Assembly (NCBI RefSeq): GCF_028885415.1 | Contig: NZ_CP118527.1 | Span: forward strand, 8,680,001 to 8,744,000 | DNA: 64,000 bases | Direction: 5' to 3' | Origin: Streptomyces coeruleorubidus | Lineage (GTDB): Bacteria > Actinomycetota > Actinomycetes > Streptomycetales > Streptomycetaceae | In this document: positions 45,613-53,516 of the stretch, piece by piece | Layout: each line of letters starts with the position of its first letter | How positions within the stretch are numbered: position 1 is the stretch's first letter | Program-made: the position numbers and the translations under genes | The notes under the pieces: model-generated | Database searches by the model: none | What the model was told of the DNA's origin: nothing | What the model saw: only the letters and a program-made list of their open reading frames with translations

Positions 45613-47037
45613 TCAGGCGGCAGCGGAACGCTCGGTGAACGGCGGCGCCGGCCACTTCTCGTGCCAGCGCAGCTCCGCCTCCAACTGCGCGGCCACCCGC
45701 ACCAGAAGAGGTTCGCTGTTCGCCGGGCCGAGCAACTGGGCCCCGACGGGCAGGCCGTCCGCCGTGAAACCGGCGGGCACGTTGACGCCCGGCCAGCCCA
45801 GCACGTTCCAGGGCCAGGCGTACGGGCAGGCGGCGATCATCGCCCGGTCGGTGGCGAAACCGCTGAGTTCCAGCAGGGCGCCGATCCGGGGCGGGGGAGC
45901 GGCGGTGGTGGGCGCGAGGACGATGTCGTACGAGGTGAAGAACGCCCCGATACGGCCGTGCAGGACCGCCTCCGCCCGCCGGGCGGCCCGCAGCGGTGCC
46001 CCGCCGAGCAGCCGGCCCAGCCGGGCCGCGTCCCGGGTGCGCCGGTCCAGCAGCGCCGGGAAGGGCGCCTCGGCCACCCGCTCGGCGATCCCGGCCGTCG
46101 CGCGCGGCACGAAGGTCAGCCCGATCTGCCCGTACGGCGGGTCCGCCTCCTCGACCGTGTGCCCCAACGCCGCGAGCCGGTCGGCGAGTTCGACGACCCG
46201 GGTCCGCACCTCCGGCCGGAGCCGGGCGGGCACGGCCGTGAACGGCGGCTTGAGGGCGAGCGCGATGCGCAGCCGCCCGGGGTCGCGGCCGACGGCCGCC
46301 GAGGCGTCGACGGCCGGGGGCCGGTGCGGGTCCCGCGCGTGGTTGCCGCTCGCCGCGTCCAGCAGCAGGGCCGCGTCGGCGACCGTACGGGCCAGCGTGC
46401 CGTTGACGGTGATGCCCTGGAAGGACTCGCCGCGCGGCCAGGTGGAGACGCGGCCGCGCTGCGGCTTGATGCCGACCAGATGGGTCCACGCGGCCGGGAT
46501 CCGCACCGACCCGGCGCCGTCCGAGCCGAGCGCGGCGGGCACCAGACCGGCGGCGACCGCGGCGGCCGAGCCGCCCGAGGAACCACCGGGCGTATGGGCC
46601 GTACTCCACGGATTGCGGGTCGCGCCGAAGGCCGGCCCCTCGGTGAAGGGCCACTGCCCGAACTCGCAGGTGTTGGTCTTGCCGACGATCACGGCCCCGG
46701 CCGCGCGCAGCCGCCGTACCGCCTCGCCGTCCTCGGCGACCGGCGGGAACTGACCGCAGCAGCCGAAGGCGGTCGGCTCGCCGGCCACGTCCATGTCGTC
46801 CTTCACCGCGACGGGCACCCCCAGCAGCGGCTTGCGCACGCCCGCAGCCAGCTCCCGGTCGGCGGCATCGGCCTCGGCGAGCGCCGCCTCGGCCCGGACG
46901 ATCCGGAAGGCGTTGATGCTGCCCTGCGTGGCCTCGATCCGCGCCAGTGCCCCCTCGACCAGCGCCCGGGACGTCACGTCCCCGTCGGCCAGCGCACGGG
47001 CGGTCTCCGCCAGGCCTGCGGCACGGTCGAGCGTCAT
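45613..47037 (-). CDS. Amidase signature family enzyme
   Basis: The protein is 474 residues from ATG 47037 with GGAGG upstream. The catalytic Ser-cisSer-Lys triad is visible: lysine in GVPVAVKDDMDVAG (about 78), cis-serine in HTPGGSSGGSAAAVAAG (about 152) and nucleophile serine in LGSDGAGSVRIPAAW (about 175). It is probably cytoplasmic. It resembles the stand-alone amidases of Streptomyces more than GatA, as gatB and gatC are absent. The substrate cannot be told; small amides or aryl amides are usual. It is divergent from the glycoside-hydrolase-like gene across 240 bp. Confidence 0.9.
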   Translation of the reverse strand: MTLDRAAGLAETARALADGDVTSRALVEGALARIEATQGSINAFRIVRAEAALAEADAADRELAAGVRKPLLGVPVAVKDDMDVAGEPTAFGCCGQFPPVAEDGEAVRRLRAAGAVIVGKTNTCEFGQWPFTEGPAFGATRNPWSTAHTPGGSSGGSAAAVAAGLVPAALGSDGAGSVRIPAAWTHLVGIKPQRGRVSTWPRGESFQGITVNGTLARTVADAALLLDAASGNHARDPHRPPAVDASAAVGRDPGRLRIALALKPPFTAVPARLRPEVRTRVVELADRLAALGHTVEEADPPYGQIGLTFVPRATAGIAERVAEAPFPALLDRRTRDAARLGRLLGGAPLRAARRAEAVLHGRIGAFFTSYDIVLAPTTAAPPPRIGALLELSGFATDRAMIAACPYAWPWNVLGWPGVNVPAGFTADGLPVGAQLLGPANSEPLLVRVAAQLEAELRWHEKWPAPPFTERSAAA

Positions 47038-47228
47038 ACGGACACCTCCGGAAGCAACTCGTCTACCGAACGGTAACGTCCGACGGCCGGCGGTGGAACG
47101 CCGACGACAGGAGTGGAAATTCACCCACCGGCCACATCTTTCTCACTGGGCTCATCGGCTCCTGTTCAAACCATTGACGCTTCCCTGCCCGGCCCTTACT
47201 TTCTGAGCCCCCACTTCTGATCGATTTT

Positions 47229-47243
47229 CCGAACCTTGTTCGG
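47229..47243. promoter_or_regulatory. Perfect 15-bp dyad upstream of the secreted GH-like gene
   Basis: CCGAACCTTGTTCGG (six-base arms, three-base centre) lies 35-49 bp before the GTG at 47278 and 190 bp from the amidase start. Its position and symmetry suggest an operator or a promoter-overlapping site. The regulator is unknown. Confidence 0.5.
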
Positions 47244-47277
47244 TATATCGACCCTTGTGTCTCAGGGAGAGCCGCCC

Positions 47278-48666
47278 GTGACCTCACACCCCGTCGCCCC
47301 GTCCCGCCGTACGCTGCTGCGCGCCCTGGCGGCCCTGCCCGCCTCGGCGGTCCTGCTGAGCGAGGCGCCCGGACTGCTCGGCAGCGCCCTGGCCGCCGCA
47401 CCGCCGAACGGCTCCGCCACCCGGTACACGATCGTGCCGTTCCTCAACAGCAACGACGGCACGGTCAACGTCTACCAGTCGGACGACGCCACCGACTTCC
47501 GGCTGCTGCGCTCCTCCGCGTACACGCCGCCCGCGGGCCGGATCCGCGACGCGAGCGTCATCAGACACACCGACGGCAACTACTACGCCACCTACACCAC
47601 GCGCACTTGGCAGGACGTCAGCAGGACCATCGGCTTCGCCCGCAGCTCCGACCGCGTCAACTGGACGTTCCTCTACGACTACACGGTCCCCGTCGCGAAC
47701 CTCTCCCGCGCCTGGGCGCCCGAGTGGTTCGTCGACAGCGACGGCAGCGTCAGCATCATCGTGTCCTGCTCCACCACGAACAACGAGTGGATCTTCACGC
47801 CGTACCTGCTCAGGGCCACGAACTCCGCCCTGACGGCCTGGAGTTCACCGGTGGCGCTCGCGGGCATCGGCGCCAACCACATCGACACGTTCATCGTGAA
47901 GATCGGCTCGACGTACCACGCCTTCCCGAAGAACGAGACGACGAAGTACATCGAGTACGCCACCGCCTCGAACCTCACCGGCCCCTACACGATCCGCAGG
48001 ACGGGCGACTGGGCGGGCTGGGGCAGCTACCGCGAGGGCCCGGCGCTGGTGCAGCTCGACAACGGCGGCTGGCGCATCTTCTTCGACGGCTACGGCGACG
48101 GCAACTACTACTACAGCGACAGCTACGACACCTTCGCCACCTGGACGGCACCGGCCGCGCTGCCCGGGATCTCCGGCACGGCACGGCACTTCACGGTCGT
48201 CAAGGAAACGGTCTCCGGCGGCCCGAGCCTGCCCCGGAACACCACCCGCTCCTTCCGGTCGGCCAACTACTCGACCCGCTACTGGCAGCAGCAGTCCTCG
48301 CTGCTCAACCTGCCCGTGGTCAGCGGCTCCAGCACCACCGCCGAGAAGCGGGCCGCCACCTTCACGGTCGTCGCCGGCCTGGCCGACGCGAGCGGCTACT
48401 CCTTCCGCGACGCGGCCGGCAACTACCTGCGCCACTGGGACTTCCGCGCCCGCTTCGACCCGAATGACGGCACGAGCACGTTCGCCAAGGACGCCACGTT
48501 CATCCTCCGGACCGGCACGGCATCGGGCTCCGTCCGCTTCGAGTCGTACAACTACCCCGGGCATTACCTGCGCCACTACGCCTACCAACTCCGCGTGGAA
48601 CGCCCGAACGGAACGGACCTGTTCCGGCAGGACAGTTCGTTCGTGCCGGTGGCTGCCTGGGCTTGA
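47278..48666 (+). CDS. Secreted glycoside-hydrolase-like propeller protein with AbfB domain
   Basis: The protein is 462 residues from a GTG with AGGGAGA upstream. The N-terminus has a twin-arginine-like signal (SRRTLLRALAALPASAVLL) cleaved near LAAAPP. Residues about 50-310 form a GH43-type five-bladed propeller, with RIRDASVIRHTDGNYYATYT, WAPEWFVDSDGSVSIIVS and YREGPALVQLDNGGWRIFFD carrying candidate acidic residues. The C-terminal 150 residues are an AbfB/CBM42 trefoil, with RSANYSTRYWQQQ, GYSFRDAAGNYLRHWDFRAR and VRFESYNYPGHYLRHYAY. AbfB domains bind arabinofuranose side chains, so an arabinoxylan- or arabinan-active enzyme is likely. Catalysis is inferred. Confidence 0.83.
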   Translation: MTSHPVAPSRRTLLRALAALPASAVLLSEAPGLLGSALAAAPPNGSATRYTIVPFLNSNDGTVNVYQSDDATDFRLLRSSAYTPPAGRIRDASVIRHTDGNYYATYTTRTWQDVSRTIGFARSSDRVNWTFLYDYTVPVANLSRAWAPEWFVDSDGSVSIIVSCSTTNNEWIFTPYLLRATNSALTAWSSPVALAGIGANHIDTFIVKIGSTYHAFPKNETTKYIEYATASNLTGPYTIRRTGDWAGWGSYREGPALVQLDNGGWRIFFDGYGDGNYYYSDSYDTFATWTAPAALPGISGTARHFTVVKETVSGGPSLPRNTTRSFRSANYSTRYWQQQSSLLNLPVVSGSSTTAEKRAATFTVVAGLADASGYSFRDAAGNYLRHWDFRARFDPNDGTSTFAKDATFILRTGTASGSVRFESYNYPGHYLRHYAYQLRVERPNGTDLFRQDSSFVPVAAWA

Positions 48667-48883
48667 CCTGCACCGCTGCTGACCTGGGCAATTGTGCTGG
48701 GGGTTGCGGAGTGCTTCCCTCCGCTTCCCTGGTTTTCCCGGGAGTTCCCGGCCGAATGTGCACTGGTTGTGCACTGGGTGCTGCGGGTGTGTGTGGGGGG
48801 AGGAGGCCTTCGGGCCTGGTCGGGCATGCCAACGCGTGGTTAATCCCGCCCGCGGGGATGCGGTCCCTGGGTGCTCTGCGGCG

Positions 48884-49036
48884 CTGCTGAACAAGGCCCT
48901 GGAAGAGCCTGTTCCGCTGGAGAACGTCCCCGCGGGGCTGCGCCTGCGGTCCGTCACCCTCACGCGGGACGGGATCGAGGCCGACTTCGCCGGCCGGTCG
49001 GTCACCTTCCGGCCGGGCTCCGCGGCCGCCGCGTAG
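48884..49036 (+). pseudogene. DUF2993 (LmeA-like) C-terminal remnant
   Basis: About 50 residues, LLNKALEEPVPLENVPAGLR followed by a VTLTRDGIEADFAGRSVTF segment, match the end of DUF2993 proteins. These are normally 230-270 residues with a signal peptide. Nothing recognisable precedes it in frame; the sequence back to the AbfB gene (48667-48883) looks non-coding. It is best read as the tail of a deleted gene. Confidence 0.6.
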
Positions 49037-49045
49037 TGGGGTGGG

Positions 49046-49681
49046 TCAGGCGGGGTCGGGCAGGGGGCGGCGGGCGACCTCGTGGGCGTCGTCCGGTGGC
49101 ACGCCCAGCATGCGCAGGACCATCTCGGCCAGGTCGACCGCGGCTTCGTCGCCGTCCAGTTCGGGGCGGGCGAACCTCAGCTCCACCAGGGACAGCAGGG
49201 TTCCACCCAGTGCGGACAGGGCGACCGTCGGGTCCACGGGGGCGAAGCGGCCGGAGGCCATACCCACCTCCACGTCACGCAGTGCCCGCCGGGCCAGGCC
49301 GTTGTCCGAGTGGATGTGGCCCAGGCCCCGGCTGCGCAGAACCTGCATCAGCTCCGGGTGGGAGTCGGCCATGCGGGCGCTGAGCCGGAAGCCCGTCGCG
49401 ACGAGTTCCGCCGGGTCATCGATCCCGGCCAGGCGCTTGTCGAAGCTCTGGCCGAACTCCTCCAGCGCGTCGACCACCGCCGCCTCGAACAGCTCGGTCT
49501 TGGACTGGAAGTGGTTGTAGAAGGACCCGAAACCGACGTCGGCGCGCTCGGCGATCGCCTGGATGCTGGCGCCGGTGTCACCGGTCTCGGCGAGGATCTG
49601 CCGGGCGGCGCGAATGAGCGCGCGACGGGTCTCGGCGCGGCGCCGCTCGAACCGGTTGCTGGGCGGGGCTGACGTAGGCAT
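49046..49681 (-). CDS. TetR-family transcriptional regulator
   Basis: The 211-residue protein has the TetR HTH at residues about 14-60 (TRRALIRAARQILAETG, then IQAIAERADVGFGSFYNHFQ and SKTELFEAAV). The C-terminal ligand domain ends VLRMLGVPPDDAHEVARR. It is divergent from the five-gene catabolic operon, with 135 bp between starts that hold several palindromes. It is most likely the operon's repressor, released by a pathway substrate or intermediate. Confidence 0.92.
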   Translation of the reverse strand: MPTSAPPSNRFERRRAETRRALIRAARQILAETGDTGASIQAIAERADVGFGSFYNHFQSKTELFEAAVVDALEEFGQSFDKRLAGIDDPAELVATGFRLSARMADSHPELMQVLRSRGLGHIHSDNGLARRALRDVEVGMASGRFAPVDPTVALSALGGTLLSLVELRFARPELDGDEAAVDLAEMVLRMLGVPPDDAHEVARRPLPDPA

Positions 49682-49721
49682 GCGCCGATTCTAACCGCCG
49701 GGACGATGGCGATAGCAGCTC

Positions 49722-49792
49722 TGATGAATCCATCATTTCTTCCCGCGAACGTCTTGACGATGGAACTGTCACAGTTGATGATTCCCTCATCA
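49722..49792. promoter_or_regulatory. Operator/promoter region of the TetR-controlled operon
   Basis: Three dyads are seen. TGATGAATCCATCA (49722-49735) and the six-base-arm TGATGATTCCCTCATCA (49776-49792) share TGATGA/TCATCA half-sites. AACTGTCACAGTT (49764-49776) lies between them. A -35-like TTGACG (49754-49759) is 17 bp from GATGAT (49777-49782), so the second and third dyads overlap a plausible promoter for the dioxygenase gene. Confidence 0.6.
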
Positions 49793-49816
49793 CAGCGATG
49801 TCGCTCGGAGAGCACC

Positions 49817-50962
49817 ATGTCTGAACCCCGCGTCCACGGGACCGATGTCAAGACGGCCCACCAGGACCTCCACAGCGAACAGGGCGCCCTGCGCGGCGAG
49901 CACCCCGGGCGGTCGCGGAATCCCGTGATCAAGGTGGCGGACCTGGCCTGGCTGGAGTTCGAGAAGCCTGATCTGGACCGGGCCGAGGTCTTCGCCCGGG
50001 ACTTCGGGTTCCAGGTCGCCGCGCGCACCGAGAGCGAACTGTGGCTGTGCGGCACCTTCGCCGGCTCCCCGTGCATGGTGATCCGCCGTGGCCGTACATC
50101 CCGGTTCATCGGCCCGGCGTTCCGCGCGGGCGAGCGGGCCGATCTGGACCGGCTGGCGCGGGCCACCGGCTCCGACGTGCGGGACACGGACGTACCGGGC
50201 GGCGGCAAGGCGGTCCATCTGCTCGACCCCTCGGGCTTCCCGGTGCGGGTCGTGCACTGCGGCGAGCGGTTGCCGGCGCTGCCCGGGCAGCGGCCGCTGC
50301 TGCTCAACTTCGGCACGGATCACCGGCGTACGAACGCCACGCAGCGACCGCCGCGCGAGCCGTCCCGGATCCAGCGGCTGGGCCATGTCGTTCTGGAGAC
50401 CCGCGTATTCGCCCGGGCCCTGGACTGGTACCTGGACACGCTGGGGATGATCGTGTCCGACTTCCTGTTCCTGGACGGGCAGCGCGAGCGCGGACCGGTC
50501 ATGGCGTTCATCCGCTGCGACCTCGGCAGCGTGCCGGCCGACCACCACACGCTGGCCATGCACCTGGGGCCGGGGACGGGCTATGTCCACTCCGCCTACC
50601 AGGTCACCGACCTGGACTCGATCGCCGCCGGCGGCGAGTACCTCAAGGAGCGCGGCTACCAGCGAAGTTGGGGCATCGGTCGGCACATCCAGGGCAGCCA
50701 GCTCTTCGACTACTGGCGTGACACCGACCGCTTCATGCTGGAGCACTTCGCCGACGGGGACCTGTTCTCCTGCGACGTCGAGCCGGGGTGGGCGCCGATG
50801 TCGACGAGCGGCCTGGCCCAGTGGGGTCCGCCCGCCACCCGCGACTTCCTCGGCGCGAGCCCTTCCCCGCAGCGGGTCCGTGACGTCATCCAGGCCCTGC
50901 GCGGTGACAACGAGATGGACCCGGCGCGCCTGCTGGGCCTGCTCAAGGCCACCAAATCCTGA
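49817..50962 (+). CDS. VOC-family extradiol ring-cleavage dioxygenase
   Basis: The protein is 381 residues from ATG 49817 with GGAG upstream. It has two vicinal-oxygen-chelate domains, the second being catalytic: iron ligands are expected at the histidine of RLGHVVLETRVF (about 198), the histidine of ADHHTLAMHLG (about 243) and the glutamate of RFMLEHFADGD (about 312). The arrangement is that of 2,3-dihydroxybiphenyl-1,2-dioxygenase-type enzymes, which cleave a catecholic ring next to the hydroxyls. Operon partners support an aromatic ring-opening role. The catechol substrate is unknown. Confidence 0.87.
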   Translation: MSEPRVHGTDVKTAHQDLHSEQGALRGEHPGRSRNPVIKVADLAWLEFEKPDLDRAEVFARDFGFQVAARTESELWLCGTFAGSPCMVIRRGRTSRFIGPAFRAGERADLDRLARATGSDVRDTDVPGGGKAVHLLDPSGFPVRVVHCGERLPALPGQRPLLLNFGTDHRRTNATQRPPREPSRIQRLGHVVLETRVFARALDWYLDTLGMIVSDFLFLDGQRERGPVMAFIRCDLGSVPADHHTLAMHLGPGTGYVHSAYQVTDLDSIAAGGEYLKERGYQRSWGIGRHIQGSQLFDYWRDTDRFMLEHFADGDLFSCDVEPGWAPMSTSGLAQWGPPATRDFLGASPSPQRVRDVIQALRGDNEMDPARLLGLLKATKS

Positions 50963-50990
50963 ACCCCAGCCCCCTCACGAAGGTACTGAC

Positions 50991-51929
50991 ATGAGCACCA
51001 ACGTCCTGCGCACCGCCGACGGCTGGTGGGTCGCCCGCCGCGACCGGGCCGTCCCCGTCGACACCAAGGCCGCCACCACCGCCGAGCTGATCGCCGACCG
51101 TGACGCCGTACGAGAGGCGGCCCTGTCGACCGACACGGGCACGCCCGTCGCCGACCTGGTCGCCCTCTCGCCGGTCACCACCCCCTGCCGGGTGGTCGCC
51201 CAGATGGTCAACTACCGCAGCCACGCCCGCGATTCGGGCTTCACCGGCGACATCCCGCCCGCCTTCTTCCGCAAGGCGTCCGGCTCGGTCAGCGGACCCG
51301 GCGACACCGTCGTCCGGCCCTCCCACGTGGAGTTCCTCGACTACGAGATCGAGCTCGGTCTGGTCATGGGGGTGCCGCTGCCCGTCGGCACCGTCGTCGA
51401 GGAGCGGGACCTGCCGTCGTACGTCGCCGGGCTGGTGATCACCAACGACGTCAGCGCCCGCGATGTCCAGCTGACGAAGACGCAGTTCTACGAGAGCAAG
51501 TCGTACCCGACCTTCACGCCGACCGGCCCGTACCTCGCCCTGCTGGAGCCGGAGGACTTCGTCCGGCTCCCCGATCTGCGGCTGCAGTTGTCCGTCAACG
51601 GCGAGCTGCGCCAGGACCGCACGCTCGCCGACATGATCGTCCGTCCGGCGCAGGCGCTGACGCTGCTGGCCCGGTTCCAGACCCTCGACCCCGGTGACCT
51701 GCTGCTGACCGGCACGCCCGGCGGCACGGCCCTGAAGGCTCCGCCGAAGCCGGTCGAGAAGATCGGCGCGCTGCTGCCGCCCGCCCTGAAGTGGAAGGCG
51801 TTCTTCAAGTCCCAGGCGCGGAATCCGCACTACCTGCACGCGGGTGACGTGATCACCGCGACGATCTCGACCCCGGGCGGCCGGATCGACCTCGGCGAGC
51901 AGCGCACGCCCGTCACGGACGCGAAGTAG
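50991..51929 (+). CDS. Fumarylacetoacetate hydrolase family protein
   Basis: The 312-residue protein carries the FAH fold metal site in EFLDYEIELGLVMG (E-x-E, about 119), the later SARDVQLTKTQFYESKSYPT (about 152) and GDLLLTGTPGGTALK (about 240), all typical. In aromatic meta-cleavage such enzymes hydrolyse or decarboxylate the ring-fission product, or hydrate the dienoate. It starts 28 nt after the dioxygenase stop. From the context it probably acts on the product of that dioxygenase. Confidence 0.9.
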   Translation: MSTNVLRTADGWWVARRDRAVPVDTKAATTAELIADRDAVREAALSTDTGTPVADLVALSPVTTPCRVVAQMVNYRSHARDSGFTGDIPPAFFRKASGSVSGPGDTVVRPSHVEFLDYEIELGLVMGVPLPVGTVVEERDLPSYVAGLVITNDVSARDVQLTKTQFYESKSYPTFTPTGPYLALLEPEDFVRLPDLRLQLSVNGELRQDRTLADMIVRPAQALTLLARFQTLDPGDLLLTGTPGGTALKAPPKPVEKIGALLPPALKWKAFFKSQARNPHYLHAGDVITATISTPGGRIDLGEQRTPVTDAK

Positions 51930-51938
51930 GGACCTGAG

Positions 51939-53516
51939 GTGAGCCGTACCGAACAGCACGTACCGGTGGTCGTCGTCGGCGCCGGACCGGTGGGCGTGAC
52001 CGCCGCCCTCCTCCTCGCCCGGCGCGGAGTCCGCACCGTCATCCTGGAACGCCACCGGGACCTCTACCCCCTCCCGCGCGCCGTCGCCACCGACGACGAG
52101 GTCCGCAGGATCCTCCAGGCCGCGGGCGTGGGGGAGGAGTTCGCCGCGATCGCCCGCCCGGCGGGCGGGCTGCGGCTGCTGGACGCGCGGCACCGGGTGA
52201 TGGCCGAGTTCCGCCGCACCGAGCACGGCCATCACGGCTACCCGCAGACCAGCATGTTCGACCAGCCCGAGCTGGAGCGGCTGCTGCGCGACGCCCTCTC
52301 CCGGCGCCCGGAGTGCGAACTGCGCGGTGGGGTGGAGGTCGTCGGCGTCGAGCAGGACGGCGACGGCCCGGTCCGGGTGACCTACCGCGACGACGAGGGC
52401 GAACACCTGCTGCGGGCCGACGCGGTCCTCGGCTGTGACGGTGCCAACAGCCTCACCCGCGACGCCATCGGCGCAGTGTGGGAGGACCTGCGTTTCGAGG
52501 AATGCTGGACCGTCGTCGACGTCCGCACGAAGGCCGACGTCCGCTGCTGGGAGGGCGTCGACCAGGTCTGCGACCCGCACCGCCCGGCGACCTTCATGCG
52601 CGTCGGCGAGGACCGCTACCGCTGGGAGTTCCGGCGCGGGGACGCCGAGGAACCGGTCCGCGAGCTGGTCGCGCCATGGCTGCCGCCCTCCTACGACGGG
52701 GACTTCGAGGTCGTCCGCGAGGCGCGGTACACCTTCCGGGCGCGCGTCGCCGACCGATGGCGCGGCGGACGGGTCTTCCTCCTGGGCGACGCCGCCCACC
52801 TCACCCCGCCGTTCATCGGGCAGGGCCTGTGCTCGGGGATGCGCGACGCCCACAACCTCACCTGGAAGCTCGCCCGTGTCCTGGTTCAGGGCGGCGACGA
52901 GTGGCTGCTGGACACGTACGAGAGCGAACGCAAGCCGCACGCCCGGCATGTGATCCGGCTCGCGGTCGCCATGGGCTGGGCCATGACCGGCGGCCAGGAC
53001 GGCGCCGCCGCGGTGCGCCGCAGACTCCTGGCCGCGGCCTGCCGCATACCCGGCCTGACAACGGCGGCCGGCCGCGACCTCAGCCCGCCCCTGACCGCCG
53101 GGCCCCTCGTCCGACGCCGCATCCGCAGGGGCCTCGCGGGCACCCACTGCCCGCAGCCGTGGATCACCGGCGACGGACCGCGTACCCGTCTCGACGAGCT
53201 GCTCGGCGACTCCTTCACCATCCTGACCACCGCGGAGCCCTGGCCCTCGCTGAGCGTGCTCGCCCACGCGATCGGCGTCCGGGCGATCCCCGTGACCGGC
53301 CTCGGCGACGACGGCACGCTCGCGGCCTGGATGCGCGCCGGCCGGGCCGACGCCGTCCTGCTGCGCCCCGACCGCGTCGTCATGGACGTCGTCCCGGCCG
53401 GGGGCCGCGACTTCACCGACACCGCCGCCTGGGCGGCCCTTCTGCACACCACGCGCAGCCCCCACCCACCCCGACGGACCGTCGAGGACAGCCCGCTGAG
53501 GAGCGCCACAGGATGA
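51939..53516 (+). CDS. FAD-dependent aromatic monooxygenase, MhpA-like
   Basis: The protein is 525 residues from GTG 51939. It is a group A flavin hydroxylase: dinucleotide fold VVVVGAGPVGVTAALLLARR (about 10), DG motif AVLGCDGANSLTRDAIGA (about 166) and GD motif GRVFLLGDAAHLTPPFIGQG (about 281). A thioredoxin-like C-terminal domain follows. MhpA and relatives hydroxylate 3-hydroxyphenylpropanoates to catechols, which would feed the extradiol dioxygenase. The last four bases overlap the ligase gene (ATGA). Confidence 0.9.
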   Translation: MSRTEQHVPVVVVGAGPVGVTAALLLARRGVRTVILERHRDLYPLPRAVATDDEVRRILQAAGVGEEFAAIARPAGGLRLLDARHRVMAEFRRTEHGHHGYPQTSMFDQPELERLLRDALSRRPECELRGGVEVVGVEQDGDGPVRVTYRDDEGEHLLRADAVLGCDGANSLTRDAIGAVWEDLRFEECWTVVDVRTKADVRCWEGVDQVCDPHRPATFMRVGEDRYRWEFRRGDAEEPVRELVAPWLPPSYDGDFEVVREARYTFRARVADRWRGGRVFLLGDAAHLTPPFIGQGLCSGMRDAHNLTWKLARVLVQGGDEWLLDTYESERKPHARHVIRLAVAMGWAMTGGQDGAAAVRRRLLAAACRIPGLTTAAGRDLSPPLTAGPLVRRRIRRGLAGTHCPQPWITGDGPRTRLDELLGDSFTILTTAEPWPSLSVLAHAIGVRAIPVTGLGDDGTLAAWMRAGRADAVLLRPDRVVMDVVPAGGRDFTDTAAWAALLHTTRSPHPPRRTVEDSPLRSATG

